Shown here: one piece after another, positions 54,315 to 64,000 of the stretch
Numbering within the stretch: position 1 is the stretch's first letter
Layout of the letters: every line of letters starts with the position of its first letter
NCBI GenBank assembly: GCA_020744425.1
Contig: JAGMUV010000001.1
Coordinates: 3,596,001 to 3,660,000 of the forward strand
DNA from: Dactylonectria macrodidyma
Taxonomy: Eukaryota > Ascomycota > Sordariomycetes > Hypocreales > Nectriaceae
Direction: 5' to 3'
DNA: 64,000 bases
Position numbers and translations under genes: made by a program
The notes under the pieces: generated by a model
Databases searched by the model: none
The model's input: only the letters and a program-made list of their open reading frames with translations
What the model was told of the DNA's origin: nothing

Positions 54315-54600
54315 TGATAAGCATGCTCCGCAGTTGCAATTTACACCTTAAATCGCGATTGTTTTAATAGGCTATTAAAAATCCAAACTGGGCTTAAAAT
54401 AGCTAAAAACTTTAAAAAAGTACTAGTTAGTTAGAGATTTATTTAAGAAAAATTTCCTAAAAATTCTAGACCTTAGGAACCTAATGAAATAGAAAAGTGG
54501 ATCTATTTTTTTTCTCTATTTTACGTTTCCTTAGCTTTACTAGTGCCTTAATAAAAGAGGGTTTCTCTAGAAATAATTTCTATATCGTACTTGATAAGTG
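54315..54600 (-). repeat. Degraded copy of a TGATAAG-ended MITE-like element
   Basis: Starts TGATAAGCATGC, as at 60138, and internally matches the reverse complement of 60138-60561. For example, CCAAACTGGGCTTAAAATAG here corresponds to a TTAAACTAAGCTTAAAATAG form there, consistent with RIP of the other copy. The right end lacks the expected inverted terminus. Confidence 0.45.
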
Positions 54601-54644
54601 TGACGGTTAGTCACAGTAACGGACACCTAGACCGTTACGCCAAG

Positions 54645-54690
54645 TGTAACTGTCGTGCTTTCAAGCTAGCCTGTACGGGGTGTAGGATTG
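54645..54690 (+). repeat. LTR-end fragment
   Basis: The 46 bp starting TGTAACTGTCGTGC resemble the TGTAACGGTCGTGC end of the RIPped Copia LTR at 58296. About three quarters of positions agree. Confidence 0.4.
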
Positions 54691-55883
54691 CTTTAACTCT
54701 TGCTAAAATGCTCCTTTTCAAGTTCGAGGGCCAGCAGAGTTCGACTGAAAGAAAAAGACTAATTCTATGGCTTCCAACCATACTGGTCGATATTAGTATT
54801 ATCGAGGTTCTTGATGGCCTTGTCTTCTGGATTCCTAATAGTTATCCCACTTGGGTTTCTCTGTTGATTGGAGTCCAGGCATTCGCATTCATGGTAAGCA
54901 CCATGAGTCTGGCTTGGAAGATATAGATGGAAGGGCTCACACTGCGGCCATCTGACCTCAATATATCTAGGGCTTAATAATAGAGACCATTTCCATGATC
55001 TGAAGACGTAGTATAAACCTCTGTGTAGTACATAGTGGCGAGGTTGGCTGGACAGCGTGGGAAGCGGATTGTGGTTACCACGATGCGGCTGGGCATGACT
55101 CACAGCACGATAGAGACACAAATGTTCTATGGCTTCATGTCAATTTACCAATGCGATCAGTTTGTCTCAGGTGAGAACGCAATTAGATACCTTAAACGGA
55201 CACAAATCGCTACTGAACAGTTACTACACATCATGCTATTCAAGGTAGATGTTTCGTATCGCAAGCCACAGTGACAAATTTTCGAATCAACTTTTTCATC
55301 CTTCAAAATCAGGTCAAAGGATGCGTTCCGAATGCAGATCCTTCCCAGAGTCTTGTGCTCTCACAAGACGTCTTCCAGCCTGCCGAGCCACACGCAGCGT
55401 CAAGCTCTCATACCCTCATTAGCATAGCTGTCATAAGATGTGATGAAACTCCGGCACTTGGGAATACCTGTTCAAAAGCTCTGAGGAATCGGTAAATTCC
55501 GAATACTTTCTTCGGCAGTTCTGGTTGATAGACTGGATACCAATATCGATGACCGCTAGAGCTCCTCCCCCTGTTGACTATAATACTGCATTCCAGACGG
55601 GTAATACTGCATGCCAGACGAGCTTGCAGTCTAGCCACGGCGTCTTCACAACCATCAATAGGTTTTCGGATTTTCAGATGTAGGCATCGTAGGTGCCGCA
55701 TCGGTGCGATGATTGTCACCTGGACGTCGTATTCCCAGCGTTGCATGTATCGTTTAATTAGGATTAGTAGAGAATGAGGAGGCGGGAAGGCTTTTTTTTT
55801 ACCTTAAAAAACGAAATGTAATAGGGATGTGGAGATATGGATAGCTTTAGCTCGGGTTACAGATTCTAATTCTTCCTGCTAAC
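54691..55883. other. Intergenic stretch
   Basis: No gene recognised; ORFs of up to about 110 codons have no pattern. Confidence 0.4.
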
Positions 55884-56744
55884 TCATCCGACAATCTCAA
55901 CATCAAACCCCAGCTCCCTGACAATTTCGGCGTGACCATCTGGTAGTCGCACCCGTTGTTCCTTGACAATTTTGTTTCTCCCGCTTGTATCGCCCACGGA
56001 TATTTCCATACCTCTCTCGGTAGGACCCTCAATTTTTTGTGGCCAGAAGTCGAACCCATACTGCACTTTAAGACCATGATTTTGACCTAGAAACAACCTC
56101 CCAAGCGTTGCGATGGCGCCGTCCATCTTCTTGAGCTTTACGCGATGATATCCAAGAAATACAATTAGTTCCCCCTCAAAGCATCCAGAGTACCAGTACT
56201 GACTGGAAACTCGATGCTGAATGCTAGCACCAACCTCTAACCCCACCTGCTCTGTTACACTACTGGTTTTCGAGTTTCGAGACTCTATGGCAACCTCATA
56301 GTTTACCAGCGTGACGATATCCGTAATGAAATACCCTTCATGATTCTTACTATTCCTCAGCAGGTCGAACAGCTGCTCCAAATAGGCTGTGTTTTTTAGC
56401 AGCTCCTTGAACTTCTCGCCTGGTAGATCCATGTGCCATAGCAGCGCTGTAGTTGCCATTGTTGCATTCGAACTTTCGTGGAACCTCTCAAGGACTTCGT
56501 TGACCGAGGATAAAACCTTAGTCTCTTTGATTCTATGCGTCCAAAACCCGATGTTCCGGACTTGAGTGGGAGGGTTCAGTTTTAATATGATGTTCTTTGG
56601 CAATTTTTCGATTTTGTAGGACACGTATGTCTCTGTGGGCATATCTGGATATTTGACGACACTGCCCATAAGATTATCTCGGTACTCCGCTGCATCTAAA
56701 GGGGGGCGTATTTGAAACAGGGGCTTCGTGTGATAGTGAAGCAT
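55884..56744 (-). CDS. Hypothetical protein, possible gasdermin-like fold
   Basis: 286 aa in one exon, ATG at 56744. No enzyme motif. Residues about 137-206 alternate polar and hydrophobic strands: GYFITDIVTLVNYEVAIESR, then a Gly/Val-rich segment VGLEVGAS, then a strand GELIVFLGYHRVKLKK. This order recalls the beta-hairpin region of fungal gasdermin-like (RCD-1-type) pore-forming proteins, but the similarity is by eye and weak. The C-terminal third is charged. An upstream exon cannot be excluded because the N-terminus starts abruptly. It stands alone next to an AT-rich repeat region; no protease or NLR partner is adjacent. Confidence 0.5.
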   Translation of the reverse strand: MLHYHTKPLFQIRPPLDAAEYRDNLMGSVVKYPDMPTETYVSYKIEKLPKNIILKLNPPTQVRNIGFWTHRIKETKVLSSVNEVLERFHESSNATMATTALLWHMDLPGEKFKELLKNTAYLEQLFDLLRNSKNHEGYFITDIVTLVNYEVAIESRNSKTSSVTEQVGLEVGASIQHRVSSQYWYSGCFEGELIVFLGYHRVKLKKMDGAIATLGRLFLGQNHGLKVQYGFDFWPQKIEGPTERGMEISVGDTSGRNKIVKEQRVRLPDGHAEIVRELGFDVEIVG

Positions 56745-56980
56745 TGCGCTAGGTCGAGTATATCAATGGTGTGGTCTGCTGGAAGGAGCGCTTTCACAGC
56801 TGATGATTTATTCCAAGTCACTGTTTATATAAAGGGCAAAGAATCGGTGATCTTTTTAGTCTACATCCGGCCCTCTGGGACTAGGTTCTGCTGTAATCTT
56901 ACACTAGCCATAAAGTTCCTCACACCAGTGTTGTAATGCATCTAGCTGAGATTTGCTAGGAGGTAACAGACCACACTGTA

Positions 56981-57264
56981 TCCCTTTGCAACAGCTATGG
57001 CAGACTGGCCGTACCGATCCTCTTTTCCTAGTTTTCTAGCTACTATGATACGCTAGATGGTAGGGTACATCATCTATCACCAAAATTTAGTCAGAACAGA
57101 AGTCTCTGCACTATCCCAGAGTACTGATCGCAACATTGCACTTACAGCCTGTAGGCGCTATTCGCCACTGATGATGGTATCACTTCTGTTACTCTAATAG
57201 AGATTAGATAGTGGAGAAGAAGGTGGATCGGTACGGCCAGTCTGCCTTAGCTGTTGCAAAGGGA
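56981..57264. mobile_element. 284-bp MITE with 40-bp terminal inverted repeats
   Basis: TIRs 56981-57020 and 57225-57264 are exact inverted copies except one base. They start TCCCTTTGCAACAGC, and the element is flanked on both sides by TA (56979-56980 and 57265-57266), as in the Tc1/mariner superfamily. The interior has no ORF. Ends are sharp and un-RIPped, suggesting a recent insertion mobilised by a transposase elsewhere. Confidence 0.85.
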
Positions 57265-57266
57265 TA

Positions 57267-57937
57267 GCCCCTTTGGGAGTGGGTAGCTAACCATTTAATA
57301 TGGCGTCATATTTCGTCAGTCCCTCGCCACCACATCATCGTCTGGGCTCGATGCTACGCATCATCGATTAATAACCTCGTCTTTTAATAGGTACCTGGCT
57401 TCAAGAGGGGCTGTCGTTCTAGACCGGTCCATTCTGGGACTAATTGTCGGTCACTGTAACGCTAGTTCTATGCCTGAAGATTGGGAGTGGCGTTGACATT
57501 ATTAGCACCAATCGGCCGAAACGGATCATGGCGCTACTCATGCATGCTAGGTGGGTGGGAACAATTGGCGACATTTCATTCCTCGATGATCAGCAAAACT
57601 TCGATCTACATATTTAGTGTGACGTGATAAGCGAGCTGGCCACCTAACTATACCTTCACAAACAGATACTAAAGCAAAACAACCAAAACAATGAATATTA
57701 ATCTCTCTCCTACAATGCGATTAGCTACCAGGAAATGCAATGAGTAAGCGCTCATACAATCTCAATAAGAGGAGTTAGAAATGGAGGGTCACTAGAGGAG
57801 TTATAATCATAATGCTGATGGTTTTGGCGCACTACAATAGTAGTCAGCGCCGTATCGGCTGCTTAGTTGATCACATCTTCTCATCAGCCGCTGAACTGCC
57901 CGGTTGAAATTCTCCATCCTTCTATCCCGCTTTTTAG
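57267..57937. other. Intergenic stretch
   Basis: Nothing recognised. Confidence 0.4.
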
Positions 57938-58225
57938 ACGAAAGCGCCAGCTCCGCACAAGTCCGGGGCATTCGCGCTTGCATTCGATACTGGCGCATCC
58001 TTTCCCGAAGGTATGCCCGCATCCGCAGCAGAAAACATGCAATCAATGCACAGGGCTATCAAAGAAGGTTCTGCAATGCTCGAGCAGCAAAAGCATCAGC
58101 AGCGGTTACAGACACTCCGGGAGTCGAAGCGAACGATGGAGCTGCTGAACCAGACTTCCACACTTTATGACTTGCGATCAGCGCATGCGGCTCAAAGTGC
58201 GACCTTCAAGAACAATCTCGGATAG
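57938..58225 (+). CDS. Possible last exon of a hypothetical gene
   Basis: An acceptor-like TTTTTAG (about 57931-57937) precedes a 95-codon open frame ending at TAG 58223-58225. It has a Gln/Glu/Arg-rich, probably coiled-coil segment (AIKEGSAMLEQQKHQQRLQT) and ends QSATFKNNLG. The upstream exon could not be found and no family is recognised. It may equally be a chance ORF. Confidence 0.3.
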   Translation, partial: TKAPAPHKSGAFALAFDTGASFPEGMPASAAENMQSMHRAIKEGSAMLEQQKHQQRLQTLRESKRTMELLNQTSTLYDLRSAHAAQSATFKNNLG

Positions 58226-58295
58226 GAATGCGCGGATTATGGGCGGAACCCAGCATATTGTGTATGTAGTAACATTTAAACGTTAATATAGTATG

Positions 58296-59650
58296 TGTAA
58301 CGGTCGTGCACTCAAACTAACCTATATGGGGTATAGGGTAGATTGAGGGCGGATTCCTAAGGGATAAACCGGGGGTTTATGTTAGTAGAACGGTTATGTT
58401 AGAAAGCTAGCGTAGCACTTAGATGACTTGATTGTGTGTGTATTATCTGTATGTATCTAGGAGGTCTTCTGGCCGTAACTGTATATATATTCTAATTACT
58501 ACTAAAAGTGGGGGCCTGAGGTATCTATATTAATCGGTACTCTTAACTCTAGAGGTCACTATATAACCGCCTAATTAAGTGCTTTATATATAATCTAATC
58601 TAACACGCCCCTTTAGCTTAAGGGTATTATTATTAAACTACATTCTTTATCTTTTTTTAGTTATTCTAATTAATTAAAAAGATCTATTAACTTAAATTAC
58701 TAAGTGAATTTAATAAATGCCTCTTTTAATAAGCTCTTTATTAAGCTATTAGTAAATAATTATATTAATAGAGTATAGATTACTTTAATCTTTTCTTCTA
58801 ATATCTCTTACTTAAGCTAATAGTTATAAATATTAATATATTATAACTTTATCTATAGTTATATAAGCTCTACTATAACTAGTTAAATAGTCTGTTTATT
58901 ATTATACTTAATAGTAACTCTTAAGGGTAAGGCGGTTACTTAGTGAGTAATTAGTAAAGATAAGTTAATTTTTAATACTAAAATAAGTCTGCTTATAAAG
59001 AGGGCTTCTTTAGTAGCTTAGGATAAAGCGAGTAGCTTAACTTTAGTTATTAACATTATAACTATATCCTACTTATTTCCTCTTTATAATATAACCCCTT
59101 TGAATAGCTTTATAATAAAGGCTTATAAGCTCTAATAGTCTGCTAAGTTATTTATAAAACTTATATTAGAAGCTACTTATAAGCTATCTTCTTTATATCT
59201 AGGGATTGTACTGTATTTAAAGGAAAGACTGTGTATTTTAATAAAGTACTATAGGGCTTGATTAGCTACTTAATAGTATTATGGCCTTAAGTTCTAGTTA
59301 AACCTAGCTAGCTAGCTTACTATAAATACTATATTTAGTTAGGTTATTATAGCTATATATATAATTATTCTGACTTTATATTAATAAAGATTGATGCTTT
59401 TAGGGCTAGTAATCTCTTTATAGAATAATAGTTCTTCTTATATTATAAGAGTTATTACTTATAGTCTTAGTATATTATTAGTAAGTAATTAGTATATCTT
59501 ATTAATATAAGAAGACTATAAGAGCTATAAGTAATAGTTTCTATAGTCTTAGATTACTTTAATCCCTAAGAACTACTATAAAAGCTTGCCTCCTTTTAAA
59601 TAATAAGTCTTCTATAAGTCTTTTATTAATAATATTACTTAGGGTTTTGT
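58296..59650 (-). mobile_element. RIPped Copia 3' end with LTR
   Basis: Read on the minus strand, an LTR of about 320 bp (58615-58296, TGTTAG...GTTACA) is preceded by a purine tract. To its right is the RNase-H C-terminus, recognisable as S-L-x-K-E-A-F-I-K-F followed by L-I-D-L (about 58740-58680). The element is 5'-truncated near 59650 where a Gypsy element begins. TpA-rich with stops throughout. Confidence 0.65.
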
Positions 59651-60137
59651 AATAAGAGTGTCTGGAGTGCTGGACCCAGAGTGAGGTTAATATATAACTA
59701 GGACGCACAAAGCATACTATAAAAACTATTAACACATCTATATATCCACACGCCTACCCGCTTTCTCTTTCCTCTTTATTATAGTATTCTCATAATATAA
59801 TAGTATTACTTCTTAAGTTAATCTTATCTAGCCTATAATATTATACTACGATCTTTTATTCTTTCTACTTATATCTTAATTAATTCTAATATATATTAGT
59901 ATAAGGTTAATTATTATATTAGATCTAACTATAGATCCGCCTACTTATAGTAAAACGTAAGTATGAATAGTAAACTACTATTAATTAGAACTAATTAGTA
60001 GTTAATATAATTAAGAGCTCTGAGTTAAGTGTATAGAGTACTAATAAAGAGAGTATTAATAAGGTATACTAAGAGAGCGCCTTTTATTAATAGGTCTAGT
60101 AATACCTTACTAAGTCTATAAATAAGGATAACGTATA

Positions 60138-60561
60138 TGATAAGCATGCGACGCATCTAAGTATGCGACGCACTTATACTGTATACTTAAAAGGGTAAAC
60201 TTTAAATTTTCTAAAATGGGCTGTATAGTCTTAGAAATTTTAGAAAATTAATTTTAAGTAATTAACTAAAAAAGTCATAATTTAGTATTTTTATTAGACT
60301 TTTAACTAATTTATTTAGCTTTTTAAAATTATAAATAAGAAAAAAAACAGTGTGAATAAGATTTTTTAAAATAAGACTATAAATAAAATCTTTTAAAAAT
60401 CTAAAAAAATCTTTACTTATTTTTATATACTTATTAAACTTATATATAAAATATAAGCTATTTTAAGCTTAGTTTAAATTTTTAAAGAATTTTTAAAAAA
60501 GTACTGTTTTAGGTATAAATTAGAAATGCGTTGCATACTTGGATGCGTCGCATACTTATTA
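60138..60561. mobile_element. 424-bp MITE-like element with GCGACGCA-rich terminal inverted repeats
   Basis: The left end TGATAAGCATGCGACGCATC and the right end (its near reverse complement at 60541-60561) pair over about 40 bp. Each end carries a repeated ATGCGACGCA/ATGCRACGCA motif. TATA borders both sides (60134-60137 and 60562-60565). The interior is very AT-rich without an ORF. A partial copy lies at 54315-54600. Confidence 0.7.
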
Positions 60562-62721
60562 TATATATTAGTAAAAGGACTATTAATATAAAAGATAATA
60601 AAAGGATATTTATTAGACTTTTTATATAACTTATAGTAAATTCTATTAAAGAAGATTTAAATACTTAAATTTATAAGATTATAAATAATAGCTAATTTAT
60701 AATTTATATAAAAGACTAGAATAAGAGATTTAAAAACCTTCTAATTAATATTAATAATATTAAATTAATAATCTAGAAATACCTTAAAGTATAAGCCTTA
60801 ATAATTTATAATTTTACTAAGTAATTAGTAATCAGAAGGTAATAAGATAAGCTTATTAAATTATATAATAAGTATATTAAGATAACTAAGTAATTCATTA
60901 AAGAGTATAATAAAGTAATTAAGGCTAAAGCGATAGCCTATATTAAGATAGTATAGATTAATAAGGAATTAGTATAATTAAAAGTAGTATAGTATACTAT
61001 CCCTCTCTGTAAAGATACGCCTCTTAAGAGTGAGATAATGGCTAAGACTAAGCTATACTAAAAGTAAGAGAGTGACCTACCTAAGCTTAATAATAGTAAG
61101 GAATCGGACTTTAAAGACTGGGCTTATTAAGGCTAAATACAAGCTATAACGCAATGGCCTATAAGACTATTCTAAAGAGGAGGATAAGGTATATTATATT
61201 TTCAGTTATTATAAGGGTATCGCAGCTGCCTATTTACGCCCCTATATACTTAAGAATGCAGAAGAAGATGCTTTTAAAACTACTAAAGATATCTTCTAAG
61301 CTCTAATAACCCTCTTTTAAAATAAGAATAAGAAGATTAAAGTGCAAAAAGAGTTTAAGGCCTTAAGATACTATACTAATAATAGCTAGTATAGCTTCTA
61401 TATTAAGTTCTTAGCTATAGTGAACAATACTAAGATCCTTAAAAGGGATTAGAAAGAAGAGCTTTATAATAAAGTGCTAGTAGAAATAAAACATACTATA
61501 GCTATACAGCACTTTACTAAAGAGGTAAGCTTTAATACCTTTATAGTAGCGCTTAGTAATATTATAGTAATAAAAGAGGCTTATATAAAGACCTTAATAA
61601 AGAAAGATAATAAGAAGACTAGTAAGTTATAAACTAATAAGAGTAATAGTATTATTACTAAGAAGAAGGATACTAAGAAGTCAGTAATTCTAATACTTAA
61701 GTACTTAAAGATTAAAATTAATAATAAATAGACTTTTAAAGACCTAGAGGTCTATAAGCTAGCTAAAGAAGGAAAGTGCTTTAAATATAAGAAAGTCAGC
61801 TATACTTACTAAGAGTATCTAGAGAGGGGCGAAGTAAATGAAGTTTGTATTAAGGCTAAGAAGGCAGGGCGGACAGTTACTATTATAATCCTTAATAAAT
61901 CAGATAAGTCATCTTCTGAATTAGAAAAAGACAAATCCTAGGGGAAGTCTCTTCTTTAAGACCTAAATTATAATTACTAATCTTTAATAAGAGCTTAATT
62001 AATATAAATAAACTACTTAATAAGGAAAAGCTTTACTATCCTTATATAATAGTAAGTTTAAGGTTAGTAATTAAAGTTAAAGGTCTATATAATACTAGAG
62101 CGGATAGTTATGTCTTTATAAATAAGGATTTAGCCCTAAGGATGTATTAATAACTATAGAGCTACTGAATCCTAATCCTAAAGTAAGGACTTACTATTAA
62201 AGGATATAAAAGCAGATAATAATAGATTACTTATATTATAGTAGTAATACTAGATATAGATAGTAGATAATAGCTAAATTATTTAATATTAGAACTTAGA
62301 ATATATTAAGACCTAATTATTAAAAGGAAGTAATTTAAGAAGTATAATATAAAAGTTTTTACTAAATATTACTATTTATAATAGCCTAATAATAGGCCGA
62401 AGGATTACTTTAGTAATAATATTATAATACTAATATCTTTATTAAAGGGCCCTTGCTATTTAAGGCTAGTAGACTAAACTAATATAGAATGATATAACTA
62501 ATTAAGCGTAGAATAAAAGAAGGCTTGTAAAGATCGGATCCTTAGGAGAGGAGATTGCTTACTAAAGAAGCAATAGTTAGATAATATTAAAGAGAATATA
62601 GCTAAGATAGATAGAGTATTAAAGGATATAGCGCCCTCTCTTCTAATAAAGGACTTTAATACTAAGCTAATAATAATCTAAGCTGACCTATTATAATAAC
62701 TAATAATTATAAAGGCTATAG

Positions 62722-63060
62722 CAGTGGAAGGAGTGGAAGGAGTGGAAGGTTATTAGTGGAACTCGGCGATTGTGGGTCAAGGAATTGACCAATCAGAAAA
62801 GGGATTGAAGATTCAGAAAGAGCAGGAAAAGACGATTAGAAAGGTATTCGGTTTGATGTGATTGGTTGAGAAATGCATGTATTGATGATGATTCTCCTTC
62901 TGGACTGGCTAGAGAAAAGCCCCAGCTTTATAGAGAGATTGCTGTCCAGTCACATGTCCAATCTAACAGGGGATTTGGACAATTTGTCATAGTAAAACCG
63001 GGTAAGACGTGTCCCGAGTTTTAGGACTGTTGGACGTATGTCTGATGCTTGAACTCTAAC
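62722..63060 (-). repeat. Un-RIPped island (probable Copia-type LTR piece) inside RIPped Gypsy
   Basis: About 340 bp of balanced composition with CpG sites, abruptly bounded by TpA-rich sequence. It starts with three GGAAGGAGT repeats. On the minus strand TGTTAGATTGGACATGTGAC (62972-62953) looks like an LTR start with a CTATAAAG box downstream. It was probably inserted after RIP of the host element. Confidence 0.5.
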
Positions 63061-64000
63061 CTTATTAAAGGTTCTTATTATAGATGTCCTTTGTAGTTAT
63101 AGTATAAGGAAGGTAGGCTTTCTGAGGCATAATATATACCATTATAAAGCTAAAAATCAGGAGATTTTGAATATGTTATTTATAGTCTTATCTGATAAGA
63201 GCTAAAGGAGATATTTCCTTATCAGTTATATATTTTATATATAAGGACTTTACAATAATTAATACTAAAGGAGTTATAATTAAAATTAGTATTATTAGTA
63301 TTAATAAGTAGTAGGAGAGGGTAGTTAAGTAAGAGGATATTAAATAAATTAGTAAAATCACCTTCTAAGAGATTAATAAGATTATTAAAGAATGACTAGA
63401 ATAGAAAAAAGTTAGAAAGAAGAACCTTTATAAAAATATATCTAAATTAAGAGAGAAAGTAGAGTTAAAGTTATTTTAATAATACTTATACTTAGAATAT
63501 GCCTTCTTTAAAGCTACGTCTAATATCTTATTATTTTACTAGCTAGGTATTAATATAAAGCTAGAATTAAAAGAGCTAATCCTTAATAATTAGAAGGTCT
63601 TACTAATATATAAATTAAGCTTTAAATAGTTAAAAGTAATAAAGAACTATATTAAGGAATATTTATAAAAAGGATTTATTATATTAGTAAGTAATATATT
63701 ATATATATTACTAATCCTATTTATAAAAAAGAAGAATAGTAGATAGTATTTCTATATAGACTATAGAAAGCTTAATAAGTTAATAATAAAGGAATATTAT
63801 ATACTACTCTTAATAGAATAAACCTAATTAAGGCTAATAAAGGTAAAAGTATTTATAAAACTTAATATATAATAGGCCTTTTATTAAATGCAGATATCTC
63901 CAGACTTTAAGGATCTTATAGCTTTTAAGACTTAATATAGTACTTATAAATATAAAGTAATACTATTTAGTCTAATTAATAGCTCTTTATACTTCTAAGC

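Larger units (their letters stand above)
59660..64000 (+). mobile_element. RIPped Ty3/Gypsy element, 3' end beyond window
   Basis: The likely LTR begins near 59669 (TGTCTGGAGTGCTGG). A degraded gag follows with a zinc knuckle at about 61768-61812 (G-K-C-F-K-Y-K-K-V-S-Y-T-Y). A protease D-S/A-G-like segment lies near 62085-62120 (LYNTRADSYVF). Reverse transcriptase begins at about 63640 (YLKGFI, ILFIKKKN, DYRKLNKL-like) and continues off the window. RIP makes it non-functional. It contains a MITE (60138-60561) and an un-RIPped island (62722-63060). Confidence 0.75.

Noticed and set aside
54591..54926. 111-codon ORF with hydrophobic stretch
   Set aside because: It begins in LTR/MITE fragments; hydrophobicity follows AT-rich composition.
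1..64000. tRNA or rRNA genes
   Set aside because: No cloverleaf-like segment with a GGTTCRANYCC box, and no rRNA signature, was found by reading both strands.

Overview
This window comes from a filamentous ascomycete (Pezizomycotina, probably a Sordariomycete; I cannot name the species). Genes have short 46-132 nt GT-AG introns with CTAAC-like branch points. The gene families are typical of filamentous fungi: a killer-toxin-type GH18 chitinase, a LaeA-like methyltransferase, a NACHT/STAND protein and DUF4246. Repeats carry the mark of repeat-induced point mutation (RIP): long, stop-ridden, TpA-rich relics in which almost every CpA has become TpA.

Left part (1-22 kb, balanced composition): the 3' end of an amino-acid permease; two single-exon short-chain dehydrogenases (2557-3549 and 7213-8214, both minus strand) that share a perfect 20-bp promoter motif; and many decayed genes. 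The decayed genes are a chitinase Cys-rich fragment, a carboxylesterase C-terminus, a pogo transposase, a solute-binding protein interrupted by a 68-bp repeat, a large LysM/GH18 chitinase with several breaks, two divergent sulfatase relics, and a methyltransferase with a single one-base break. The clearest intact gene here is a C2 - AGC-kinase-like - ankyrin protein (15638-18291) that has lost all three catalytic kinase residues.

Middle (22.6-33 kb): an AT-rich island containing an 8.3-kb RIP-destroyed Ty3/Gypsy chromovirus (24114-32400). It has 419-bp LTRs, a 5-bp target duplication and a degraded antisense ORF. Next to it lies a seven-exon NACHT gene of about 1383 aa (37817-33280, minus strand). 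Then come a DUF4246 pseudogene fused to a MULE transposase relic, and a complete, un-RIPped Ty1/Copia element (40270-46035) with two identical 251-bp LTRs and one intact 1644-aa polyprotein, but no visible target duplication.

Right part (46-64 kb): a conserved hypothetical protein, a complete beta-tubulin gene (seven exons, 448 aa, Ser at position 198), and a divergently placed vacuolar Ca2+/H+ exchanger. Further on are a 286-aa protein with a weak resemblance to the gasdermin fold, a clean 284-bp TA-flanked MITE, and a second RIPped island (58.3-64 kb). That island contains a Copia 3' end, a Gypsy element running off the window, an embedded MITE and one un-RIPped island.

Overall this is a gene/transposon mosaic. 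Housekeeping genes (tubulin, Ca2+ exchanger, permease) look intact, while many accessory secreted or metabolic genes carry one or a few indels or stops. Because several breaks sit in homopolymers (C7, A7), some may be sequencing errors rather than biology.
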